Source: WRIS01 sp964345475 | GTDB taxonomy: Bacteria > Actinomycetota > Coriobacteriia > Coriobacteriales > Eggerthellaceae | Reading direction: 5' to 3' | Assembly (NCBI GenBank): GCA_964345475.1 | Contig: CAYFQW010000038.1 | Span: 1-6,133, forward strand | DNA: 6,133 bases | Shown: positions 1 to 6,133 of the stretch, one piece after another | Position numbering within the stretch: the first letter of the stretch is position 1 | Layout of the letters: each line of letters starts with the position of its first letter | Notes under the pieces: model-generated | The model's input: only the letters and a program-made list of their open reading frames with translations | The model's database searches: none | Told to the model about the DNA's origin: nothing | Program-made: the position numbers and the translations under genes

Positions 1-20
1 CTTCATAGGAACGCGTATTT

Positions 21-575
21 ATGGTTGCCGGGGCTTCTCTCTATACGCTCTATAGTATCACCTTATGTGTATTGGCACTGATTGCATATAAGGATATTAA
101 GACCTTTCGAATACCTAATGGATCTATAGTAACGCTTATCGTGTTATGGATCGCAAGCCTCTGTCTTGACCCCCAGCAGTATCAATATGAAATGATTGGA
201 GGGATCGTTGGCATTCTTCCCTCTGCGGGAGAAGAATACGTATACATTTTTATTGATAGGCTGATTGCGGCCTTATGCATTGCAGGGGGGCTCTTGTTAG
301 TGGCAGTGCTTTACGAGCAGATAAGCGGGAAGTATTCTTTTGGAGGGGGAGATATAAAACTTCTCTTTGCAGCAAGCCTCTTTTTAGGTTTTCGTACAGG
401 CCTTATGAACGTAGTTGTAGCCTGTTGCATTGGCCTTATTTTTGCCCCTATTTGGAGACGGTTTTCCAAATGGCAGAAGCAGTGTCCTATGCAAACTACC
501 TCCGTTTTCCCTTTTGGTCCCGCCATCGCGATATCGAGCGGCTTGCTTTTGGCGAAGATGATGCTTTTCGGCTGA
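21..575 (+). CDS. Prepilin peptidase, A24 family (short TadV-like type)
   Basis: Membrane aspartyl protease that would cleave the leader of type IV or Flp/Tad prepilins at the cytoplasmic face. Both catalytic aspartates are visible: D25 in the YKDIKTFRIPN motif (D, then K and RIPN, is typical of A24) and D111 in FGGGDIK, the GxGD motif. FPFGPAIA near residues 163-170 is the usual late conserved patch. About six hydrophobic segments are visible (roughly 9-24, 35-50, 77-97, 114-124, 126-143, 165-182). At 184 residues it lacks the N-terminal cysteine-containing methylase domain of PilD-type enzymes. ATG at 21 follows AGGA at 7-10 with about 10 bases between, so the gene appears complete. It belongs to the chromosome flank and is not part of the element. 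No pilin gene is in view, so its substrate cannot be named. Confidence 0.9.
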   Translation: MVAGASLYTLYSITLCVLALIAYKDIKTFRIPNGSIVTLIVLWIASLCLDPQQYQYEMIGGIVGILPSAGEEYVYIFIDRLIAALCIAGGLLLVAVLYEQISGKYSFGGGDIKLLFAASLFLGFRTGLMNVVVACCIGLIFAPIWRRFSKWQKQCPMQTTSVFPFGPAIAISSGLLLAKMMLFG

Positions 576-625
576 GGGAATGTTTTGTTTGTTTAGCAGG
601 TTTAAAAGTGAAGAGACAAATTTTC

Positions 626-654
626 TTGACCATACGGATGCGTATCGGTACAAT
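626..654 (+). promoter_or_regulatory. Sigma-70 type promoter of tRNA-Phe
   Basis: TTGACC at 626-631 and TACAAT at 649-654 are separated by exactly 17 bp, and each box differs from consensus at one base. Transcription would begin near 661, leaving a leader of about 46 bases before the tRNA. The tRNA would be transcribed independently of the prepilin peptidase gene. The rest of the 576-706 spacer holds only this promoter and the hairpin at 666-697. Confidence 0.75.
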
Positions 655-665
655 ATCATTTCGTG

Positions 666-697
666 TTTAAGGCTTGGCATCATAGCCAATCCTTAAA
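666..697 (+). other. Hairpin in the tRNA-Phe leader
   Basis: TTTAAGG (666-672) pairs with CCTTAAA (691-697), and TTGGC (674-678) pairs with GCCAA (685-689). One C/T mismatch separates the two blocks and the loop is ATCATA, giving 12 paired bases. There is no T-run on either side in either direction, so it is not a standard terminator. It lies between the predicted start of transcription and the mature tRNA, so a role in 5' processing is possible. A stop for transcription arriving from the integrase side is another possibility. Confidence 0.5.
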
Positions 698-706
698 TAG
701 ACCCGT

Positions 707-2103
<1,397 letters not shown>

Positions 2104-2111
2104 GACAATTA

Positions 2112-2120
2112 TCACCTCCT
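2112..2120 (-). promoter_or_regulatory. Ribosome binding site that fixes the integrase start
   Basis: On the minus strand AGGAGGTGA occupies 2120-2112, a full match to the 16S rRNA 3' end, eight bases before ATG 2103. The in-frame GTG at 2115 lies inside this element and cannot use it. Confidence 0.8.
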
Positions 2121-2171
2121 CCGCATCATGGTCTTCTCATTTTTACCGGACGGCCATGGTTTTGCAAACAT
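2112..2171 (-). CDS. Possible 19-codon leader ORF overlapping the integrase ribosome site
   Basis: A short frame begins with ATG at 2171, 15 bases after the HTH gene stop, and ends with TGA at 2112-2114. It finishes with the codons ATG ATG CGG AGG AGG TGA, so its tandem Arg codons and stop form the integrase Shine-Dalgarno sequence. Translation through it would load ribosomes at the integrase start or pause on AGG codons. It has no clear ribosome site of its own and no known family, so it may be chance. Confidence 0.2.
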   Translation of the reverse strand: MFAKPWPSGKNEKTMMRRR

Positions 2172-2186
2172 GCGATTTTGTCTGTT

Positions 2187-2405
2187 CTAGTGAAACTGGG
2201 ATCGTTGGTCAAGAAATTCAAGAACCCATTCTTTTCTGATGCGGTAATACTTGCCTAATCGAGCTGCCCGAAGTTCCCCTCGGCTGATGTATTCGCGCAC
2301 AGTTTTAACGTGGAGGCCTAAGTAATCTGCGACTTCCTGGCAATTGAGAACTTCAGATGGCAGGTCTGTGATTTCAACGCTTTCTAAAGCATCGTCCGGT
2401 TCCAT
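2187..2405 (-). CDS. Excisionase-family helix-turn-helix protein
   Basis: 72-residue DNA-binding protein. From the ATG at 2405, residues about 19-65 match the MerR-like HTH_17 'DNA-binding domain, excisionase family' pattern: LNCQEVADYLGLHVKTVREYI, then SRGELRAARLGKYYRIRKEWVLEFL. In this type the helix-turn-helix is followed by a small beta wing with the GKYYRI segment. An upstream in-frame ATG at 2429 lacks a ribosome site. AGGAGA at 2418-2413 is seven bases from ATG 2405, so that start is chosen. The ribosome site lies in the last codons of the MazF-like gene, whose TAG is four bases before this ATG, so the two are probably translationally coupled. Its position just before the integrase favours a directionality (Xis) role. 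A transcriptional regulator, or a partner of the MazF-like toxin, is the alternative. Confidence 0.85.
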   Translation of the reverse strand: MEPDDALESVEITDLPSEVLNCQEVADYLGLHVKTVREYISRGELRAARLGKYYRIRKEWVLEFLDQRSQFH

Positions 2406-2409
2406 GATT

Positions 2410-2922
2410 CTATCTCCTGCTGACTTCATAGTCGTATCCGCTGCGGACGCTGCACATGGTGCAGGATTCTTTGATTACTTGGTCGTGGTTAGTGCGTCGG
2501 ACAAAGTAACTCTCCGAATCGTAGAAAGATTGAGCACATTTAGAGCAGAGAGTCATGACCATAGGTTCGTTCTTTACGTATTTGATCCCCAGGCTGACTA
2601 TGATCGCGGCATCAATCATCTTTAAAGCAACTGGGCTTAAGGTTCCAAGCTTTTCCCCACAACGTAACTTATCGATGGTTCGAAGCTGCTCAAGAAGAAC
2701 TATCGAACCTTCGTAAAGTCCCGGAACTCCCGAAATAGGAAGATGGGTTGGGAGCTGTGGCTTAAGTTTGCTGGTTATAGGAGCAACAATAATAGTAGAG
2801 CTATGTTTGTTGCCGGTATTGTTTTGGATGACAACCACAGGACGCATGCCACCTTGTTCGCTGCCAACAACGGGGTTTAAGTTGGCGTAGACCACATCGC
2901 CTCGACAGATTTTCTCGTTCAT
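2410..2922 (-). CDS. MazF/PemK-like endoribonuclease with a C-terminal four-cysteine (zinc ribbon-like) extension
   Basis: From the ATG at 2922 (170 residues), positions about 5-113 match the MazF/PemK toxin fold: GDVVYANLNPVVGSEQGGMRPVVVIQN near the N-terminus, then IIVAPITSK. The two residues normally needed for RNA cleavage are present, R27 in GGMRP and T50 in PITSK. So it could be an active sequence-specific mRNA interferase. Residues about 122-170 form an extra module with CSKC (C126, C129) and CTMC (C154, C157), likely a zinc ribbon. I recall similar tails on Bacillota mobile-element proteins, from memory. Plain MazF is about 110-120 residues. The in-frame GTG at 2931 overlaps the ribosome site AAAGGTGA (2935-2928), so ATG is chosen. 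No MazE-like antitoxin ORF lies upstream, and the downstream partner is the HTH gene. Confidence 0.85.
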   Translation of the reverse strand: MNEKICRGDVVYANLNPVVGSEQGGMRPVVVIQNNTGNKHSSTIIVAPITSKLKPQLPTHLPISGVPGLYEGSIVLLEQLRTIDKLRCGEKLGTLSPVALKMIDAAIIVSLGIKYVKNEPMVMTLCSKCAQSFYDSESYFVRRTNHDQVIKESCTMCSVRSGYDYEVSRR

Positions 2923-2931
2923 AGTATTCAC

Positions 2932-3149
2932 CTTTCAGTTATGTAGACAGCGATGAATAAGACTTTCTATCCATCGCCGAATAGATTTGTGTTTGAACGC
3001 TGCCGGTGTGGCAGCTCCCACCCGCCAACGAGAGACCTCTTGGCGTTTACGATCCGCTCTTTCCCTTTCCAAGCGGGTGGGTATGAAATTATCAAGTTGC
3101 CCGAAAGGCGAATAACCCCTTTCATAGCAACGGACAATTGGGGGCAGTT
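2932..3149. other. Palindrome-rich spacer upstream of the MazF-like gene
   Basis: No well-supported gene lies here. Perfect inverted repeats are dense: GCGATG/CATCGC (2950-2955, 2972-2977), GCTGCC/GGCAGC (2999-3004, 3010-3015), CGCCAA/TTGGCG (3023-3028, 3040-3045), CCGCT/AGCGG (3054-3058, 3072-3076) and GAAAGG/CCTTTC (3103-3108, 3118-3123). A 9-bp pair, CCCACCCGC (3017-3025) with GCGGGTGGG (3073-3081), overlaps some of these, so alternative folds compete. It would form the 5' leader of the MazF-like, HTH, int run. No T-run follows any stem, and no convincing promoter was found. Confidence 0.55.
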
Positions 3150-3605
3150 TCAGACCCCTTCTTCTAAAAGTTTTTTGAGATTTTCTTTTGCTCGGGAAAT
3201 GCTGCGGTCAACCACCCTGGCTGAACAGCCATCAATAACGGCAATCTGTTGAGTTGATAGTTCGAAGTAATGTCGGAGCAAAAAGCGCCTCAATTGGATT
3301 GGAGAAAGCCGCTTGAGCGCCGCATATAACCTTTTGTTTTCGAATTGCTCAAGCATCAACTGCTCTGGGCTTTGAGCTTGCAAAGCTTTAGGCAGGCTCC
3401 ACTCGGGGATCATCTCAAGGTGATAGGTATGTCGCGATTCTGATCGTTCCAAACGCCAGTGTTCACGCTGCATGTCTTCAAGCAGCGAGAATACTTTCTC
3501 GGAAATTTCGATTTCTCCTGCTTGTCCGTTTGGCCTAGTAATTGATACGAAATACTTTGTTTGATGCGAACTTCCTTCGGTTCGTTTTTGATAGAACTGG
3601 GTCAT
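3150..3605 (-). CDS. Sigma-70 region 4-like helix-turn-helix protein
   Basis: 151 residues. The C-terminal part, about 88-148, looks like sigma region 4: YAALKRLSPIQLRRFLLRHYFELSTQQIAVI, then SARVVDRSISRAKENLKKLL. The order is helix, an LS-x-x-QIA turn, then a recognition helix. The N-terminal 85 residues begin with a beta-rich stretch (TKYFVSITRPNGQAGEIEISEKVF) and a charged helix, and contain no sigma region 2. Proteins of this build are common in Bacillota conjugative elements as presumed activators of element genes (family knowledge). ATG at 3605 has AAGGAG at 3616-3611, five bases upstream. Both the ribosome site and the start codon lie in a long hairpin, and a terminator sits just upstream, so expression seems tightly held. 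The frame stays open for 61 codons past the TGA stop, probably by chance. Confidence 0.8.
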   Translation of the reverse strand: MTQFYQKRTEGSSHQTKYFVSITRPNGQAGEIEISEKVFSLLEDMQREHWRLERSESRHTYHLEMIPEWSLPKALQAQSPEQLMLEQFENKRLYAALKRLSPIQLRRFLLRHYFELSTQQIAVIDGCSARVVDRSISRAKENLKKLLEEGV

Positions 3606-3648
3606 AAGGACTCCTTCGGATCGGAATCCGCCGGAGTTCGCTTATGAC
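3601..3648 (-). promoter_or_regulatory. Long hairpin sequestering the ribosome site and start of the sigma-like gene
   Basis: The arms GTCATAAG (3601-3608) and CTTATGAC (3641-3648) are perfect. Inward, G3609-C3639, A3610-T3637 and CTCC (3611-3614) with GGAG (3633-3636) pair with two single-base bulges. A two-base mismatch on each side follows (GG against AA on the RNA). Then CGGAT (3617-3621) pairs with ATCCG (3626-3630) around a four-base loop. That is 19 paired bases. On the minus-strand RNA the AAGGAG ribosome site is mostly in the stem and the AUG is fully paired. This fits translational repression, a thermosensor-like switch, or a DNA operator. Confidence 0.75.
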
Positions 3649-3660
3649 TATCCTCAGGGC

Positions 3661-3699
3661 AAAAAGAAACGGACAGTGAACTTGCGTTCTCCTGTCCGT
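3661..3699 (-). terminator. Rho-independent terminator after the 46-residue gene
   Basis: Read on the minus strand, ACGGACAG (3699-3692) pairs with CTGTCCGT (3676-3669). An inner GAAC/GTTC stem carries a GCAA tetraloop (GNRA type). The tail is TTTCTTTTT (3669-3661). It begins 40 bases after the stop of the small gene and lies 13 bases before the hairpin on the sigma-like gene. Confidence 0.88.
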
Positions 3700-3738
3700 C
3701 TGGCGGCTCTGCGGATTATGTACGGGTTGTTAAGCTAC

Positions 3739-3879
3739 TTACGAATAGGTAATTCGAGGTTTATTTCCGAGATCAAAAACCACGATGGTTTTCTGGCCTT
3801 TGCTCACGATTTCAACCGTGAAGGTCGCAGGATTGATTCGGCACACAAGCTTGCCTCTGCTGTTTCTGACATCTTCCAT
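3739..3879 (-). CDS. Small mobile-element protein, 46 residues, function unknown
   Basis: The ATG at 3879 is preceded by a full AGGAGGTGA ribosome site (3893-3885) with five bases between, the best translation signal in this part of the window. The frame ends in TAA at 3739-3741 and a terminator follows 40 bases later, so this is a complete short unit. The product begins MEDVRNSRGKLVCRI and continues with a VEIVSKGQKT segment and a hydrophobic VVF strand, suggesting a small beta-rich fold. I recall very similar short proteins (xxxRNxxGKLVCRIdxxTxxVEIVxKGxxT) in Bacillota conjugative elements, from memory only. Function unknown. It is easily missed because of its length. Confidence 0.75.
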   Translation of the reverse strand: MEDVRNSRGKLVCRINPATFTVEIVSKGQKTIVVFDLGNKPRITYS

Positions 3880-3998
3880 AATGCTCACCTCCTCGATGTG
3901 GGGACAAAAGAAATAATGCCAAGAGAGGCAGCCTGTGTCCCGACTTGGGAAGTCGCTTGAGAGGTGGTATTGCTTATTAAGTTGTGAGAAGAAATATG

Positions 3999-4033
3999 AG
4001 ATCTTTAAAGATCTGAGGATATATCCAGGTCAA
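3999..4033 (-). promoter_or_regulatory. Candidate promoter with an operator palindrome over its -10 box
   Basis: On the minus strand TTGACC (4033-4028) is followed after 18 bp by TTTAAA (4009-4004), a weak -10 with four matches to consensus. The -10 lies at the centre of AGATCTTTAAAGATCT (3999-4014), a perfect 16-bp palindrome that could bind a dimeric repressor. A second perfect palindrome, GGATATATCC, is at 4017-4026 in the spacer. Transcription would start near 3997 and give a leader of about 118 bases for the 46-residue gene. The palindrome is certain; the promoter role is inferred. Confidence 0.45.
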
Positions 4034-4036
4034 ACA

Positions 4037-4061
4037 AGCGACTTCACAGGTCGCTGTTTTT
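4037..4061 (+). terminator. Short terminator-like hairpin next to the end of the ImmA-like gene
   Basis: AGCGAC (4037-4042) and GTCGCT (4050-4055) enclose a seven-base loop and are followed on the + strand by GTTTTT (4056-4061). The best T-run is in the + direction. In the minus direction the stem is followed by the weaker TTGTTTG. It lies about 10 bases past the stop of the ImmA-like gene, so it may act as a two-way terminator for it. Confidence 0.5.
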
Positions 4062-4070
4062 CGAAATGGT

Positions 4071-5990
4071 TTAGTCCGCTTTTGTTCGGTAGTTGCTACG
4101 TTTTGCTAATAATGGCAATCCGATGCTAGCGAGAATTTCATTACACTCATAAACCGATAAGCCCTGACAGGTTGCAAGGATTTGCTTATAGGCAAGATGT
4201 AATTCTGATCCGCAGAGCTTATGCCCCGCCTTTTCAAAAAGTGCCTCGCCATAAGCTATTCCTAGATCAAGGCCGATACATATCTGCATGACTGTTTCTG
4301 GCTTTAGATTTCTTCTGAGGCTATCAGTCTGTATTCGCTCAAACATACGCTCTGACAAAAGTGTTTTCTCGCAAAAAGTCGGTTTGTTGTAGCCCCTTCG
4401 CTTAACGTGAGCCATGACTTCTTGGCAAAATGATCCTTTTTGAGATTTAACAAAGTTCAGCTCTTCTGCAACGTTCCGGCCAATCGCTTCGGCTTTTTCC
4501 ATTAATTCTTGATTGTGTTTGTCAACATTAAACGCAGGTTCTTTTTGATAGCCTGAGTCGACCGACCGGAAAAGAGATGTTTCCAAATAAATGTCGACGT
4601 TCAAAGAAGCTCGAGAGGATGACTTTAGATCAAATCTCAGAGAGCACTCATCGATATGGTCCTTGGCATAATCTGTAAGACGAACACCTCCTTCACCAGT
4701 AGCTTCAAGGAATTTGGGATCACGTAAAACAAAATGGTTGTCAACATAAACATAATTTCCACTATCAAGGAAACCTCGAAATGCATCGTCAGAGCTATAC
4801 AGCCTAAATGCGTCTTCTGGGTTGATGCAAAATGTTTGGTCTGCGTTTTTCGATTCAGCTTTGAAAGAGTAGCTGCCAACATAATGATCATCAATGAATG
4901 CATGGGAGCCTTCAGCTTCTCTAAAACCAAGATCAAGTAGCCTTATTCTCGCCGATTGCTTTGAAACTCCGAAATAATTGGCCAGTTCAGGAATGAGATA
5001 ATCAAAGGCATCAATTTGGGAAGCGTCCGGAAAGCACCCACGGAACTCATCCATAATTTCGTTTGCTTTTTGGATGACCATTTTTCGTGGCATTAAAATG
5101 CGGGGCGTAATGCCATTTGCCTGCCACTCCATAAGCTGTTCATCATCCCAGTCAACCACAGATGAGTTTTGGGGCTCGTTAACACGGCAGCTTATTAGTA
5201 CAGCACTCTTATCGAAAAGCTGAACGAGCTCGAAATGCTTCTGGTGCAAAAACCAATGGACACACTCATGAATGACGGTATTGTTCCAGCACCCCAAATT
5301 GCGTTTAAAATAGACATCTGGATCAACGATAATCGTTCCTCGGTTTAGAGTTTTTGGTTCGTACGTCGAGTCATTATCGTCAAAGTAAATACTGGTGCAT
5401 TTACTGAAAACAATCATGCCAAAAACCGTTAGGTTTCTCGACAACGACAGCTCGTCAATTTCAAGACCCATCCTGCTGGCAATGTTTTTGACCGGCAAAG
5501 GAGTTGGTATTTCAAGCGCTTCTGGAAAATAATTCGTTAAGAACGCTTCTGCGACAGCATCGAATTCATCCTTCTTTATTATGGGCACCAAGGATGTGGG
5601 AAGCTTGTTGTCAACGGGGTTTTGCCGATGATCATAGATTTCGACATCAAGAATTCTCAATGCCTTCAGCCCGCTATCGAGCACCCCCGAACAAGATACC
5701 CTGAACCATTGCTGCACGTTGTCGCTCTCGTAGTGCTTTCCCCTATATCCCTTAACCTCAAGATTCGTTTTAGCTACTACATCAAACTTAATAGCGTTAC
5801 CAGGCTCATCAAAAATAAGTATCCTATGAATGGATAAATCTTCGACTTCGGCATAATTGACCTCTTCAAGAGTTCGTGACTCCACATCAAAGTCAGCGCG
5901 GTTTTCGATGACATACGAATTTACCTTACGATAAATTGCATCGTAACATTCTTGCTCTACGTACTCCTCGAATGTATGAGGACTTGGCAT
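4071..5990 (-). CDS. ImmA/IrrE-family metallopeptidase, large multidomain form with C-terminal HTH-like module
   Basis: 639 residues. Residues about 143-310 form an ImmA/IrrE-type zinc peptidase: VIHECVHWF holds the HExxH motif (H241, E242, H245), and EWQANGITPRILMP (E288) is the usual second motif. Family members such as ImmA of ICEBs1 cleave a phage-like repressor to switch on excision. A short HTH-like stretch follows (ELANYFGVSKQSARIRLLDLGF, about 335-356). Next is a domain at about 365-455 with FIDDHYV, NYVYVDNHFVLRDPKF and LTDYAKDHIDEC. Residues about 518-630 form a helical HTH-like module (LLSERMF, KPETVMQICIGLDL, EKAGHKL, YECNEILASIGLPLL) which, from memory, resembles the C-terminal module of some Bacillota macrodomain proteins. 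The N-terminal 140 residues are unassigned. ATG 5990 is the first start after an in-frame stop; its ribosome site (AGG, seven bases upstream) is weak. No ImmR-like repressor is in view. Confidence 0.85.
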   Translation of the reverse strand: MPSPHTFEEYVEQECYDAIYRKVNSYVIENRADFDVESRTLEEVNYAEVEDLSIHRILIFDEPGNAIKFDVVAKTNLEVKGYRGKHYESDNVQQWFRVSCSGVLDSGLKALRILDVEIYDHRQNPVDNKLPTSLVPIIKKDEFDAVAEAFLTNYFPEALEIPTPLPVKNIASRMGLEIDELSLSRNLTVFGMIVFSKCTSIYFDDNDSTYEPKTLNRGTIIVDPDVYFKRNLGCWNNTVIHECVHWFLHQKHFELVQLFDKSAVLISCRVNEPQNSSVVDWDDEQLMEWQANGITPRILMPRKMVIQKANEIMDEFRGCFPDASQIDAFDYLIPELANYFGVSKQSARIRLLDLGFREAEGSHAFIDDHYVGSYSFKAESKNADQTFCINPEDAFRLYSSDDAFRGFLDSGNYVYVDNHFVLRDPKFLEATGEGGVRLTDYAKDHIDECSLRFDLKSSSRASLNVDIYLETSLFRSVDSGYQKEPAFNVDKHNQELMEKAEAIGRNVAEELNFVKSQKGSFCQEVMAHVKRRGYNKPTFCEKTLLSERMFERIQTDSLRRNLKPETVMQICIGLDLGIAYGEALFEKAGHKLCGSELHLAYKQILATCQGLSVYECNEILASIGLPLLAKRSNYRTKAD

Positions 5991-6024
5991 TCATACTCCC
6001 GCCTGAATAATCAGTAGATAAGCA

Positions 6025-6054
6025 ATTTTACTACGATACTGCGTGCAGAGTCAT
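6025..6054 (-). promoter_or_regulatory. Candidate promoter of the ImmA-like gene
   Basis: On the minus strand ATGACT (6054-6049) is followed after 18 bp by TAAAAT (6030-6025), with four and five matches to the sigma-70 boxes. Transcription would begin near 6018, about 28 bases before the ATG. An upstream terminator hairpin at 6091-6116 supports an independent transcript starting here. Confidence 0.45.
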
Positions 6055-6090
6055 CCTATTAAGTATTTAAAATTGAGCTATTAATGGTTG

Positions 6091-6116
6091 AAGAAATCCC
6101 CAAGCTCTGCTTGGGG
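6091..6116 (-). terminator. Terminator-like hairpin of an upstream gene outside the window
   Basis: CCCCAAGC (6098-6105) and GCTTGGGG (6109-6116) form a perfect 8-bp stem with a three-base loop. On the minus strand it is followed by ATTTCTT (6097-6091), a short T-rich tail. It would end transcription arriving from the right, beyond position 6133. On the + strand no T-run follows. Confidence 0.6.
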
Positions 6117-6133
6117 TGCGATAGCTGGCTTGC

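Larger units (their letters stand above)
3941..4061. repeat. Four-part set of mutually exclusive inverted repeats
   Basis: Segment 1 CGACTT (3941-3946) pairs with the start of segment 2 (3950-3955). Segment 2 AAGTCGCTTG (3950-3959) pairs perfectly over 10 bp with segment 3 CAAGCGACTT (4035-4044). Segment 3 (AGCGAC, 4037-4042) pairs with segment 4 GTCGCT (4050-4055). Each pairing excludes its neighbour, the layout of a transcription attenuator when read on the + strand. No + strand gene follows, so the meaning is open. Confidence 0.5.

Noticed and set aside
275..689. ORFs overlapping the prepilin peptidase in other frames (both strands)
   Set aside because: They cover the conserved A24 gene out of frame and show no domain pattern.
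2104..2115. GTG at 2115 as the integrase start
   Set aside because: The GTG is part of the Shine-Dalgarno sequence; ATG 2103 has correct spacing.
2406..2429. Longer start (ATG 2429) for the HTH gene
   Set aside because: No ribosome site, and it would overlap the MazF-like gene by 20 bases; ATG 2405 has AGGAGA seven bases upstream.
2953..3252. 99-codon + strand ORF
   Set aside because: Crosses the palindromic spacer into the antisense of the sigma-like gene, has no ribosome site, and its composition looks non-coding.
3676..3960. 94-codon + strand ORF with GTG start
   Set aside because: Antisense to the well-signalled 46-residue gene, begins inside a terminator stem, has no ribosome site and no recognisable family.
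4637..5837. ORFs on both strands inside the ImmA-like gene
   Set aside because: Out-of-frame shadows of a 639-codon gene with clear motifs.

Overview
The window looks like the left end of an integrative mobile element inserted at the 3' end of a tRNA-Phe gene in a bacterial chromosome. The host is probably a Gram-positive gut-type anaerobe (Bacillota or Coriobacteriia). This rests on strong AGGAGGTGA-type ribosome sites, moderate GC, a short prepilin peptidase without the methylase domain, and mobile-element protein families I associate with those groups. It is a family-level impression, not a search result.

Chromosomal side (1-782, + strand): a complete A24 prepilin peptidase gene, a spacer with a near-consensus promoter (TTGACC, 17 bp, TACAAT), and tRNA-Phe(GAA) with an encoded CCA end. 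A rho-independent terminator follows the tRNA at 795-824, already in DNA that belongs to the element.

Element side (about 783-6133): every gene I support is on the minus strand, so the order of transcription is right to left. It starts with a 639-residue ImmA/IrrE-type HExxH protein with two HTH-like regions (5990-4071). Next come a structured spacer with a palindrome and competing inverted repeats, a 46-residue small protein (3879-3739), a terminator, and a long hairpin that buries the ribosome site and start codon of a sigma region 4-like protein (3605-3150). A palindrome-rich spacer leads to a compact module: a MazF/PemK-like protein with a C-terminal four-cysteine extension (2922-2410), an excisionase-family HTH protein (2405-2187), and a tyrosine integrase (2103-718). 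The last 20 integrase codons and its stop lie inside the tRNA gene on the opposite strand. Three direct repeats at 831, 853 and 864 (22 and 11 bp apart) lie beside the tRNA and resemble integrase arm-binding sites.

A plausible reading, by inference, is that integrase and excisionase carry out integration and excision at tRNA-Phe. The MazF-like protein may act in maintenance or stress. The sigma-like protein and the ImmA-like protease probably sit in the control circuit that decides when the element leaves. No second copy of the tRNA 3' end is present, so the right junction (attR) lies outside the window, and no relaxase, coupling protein or phage structural gene is visible. The element type (conjugative, mobilizable or phage-like) therefore stays open.
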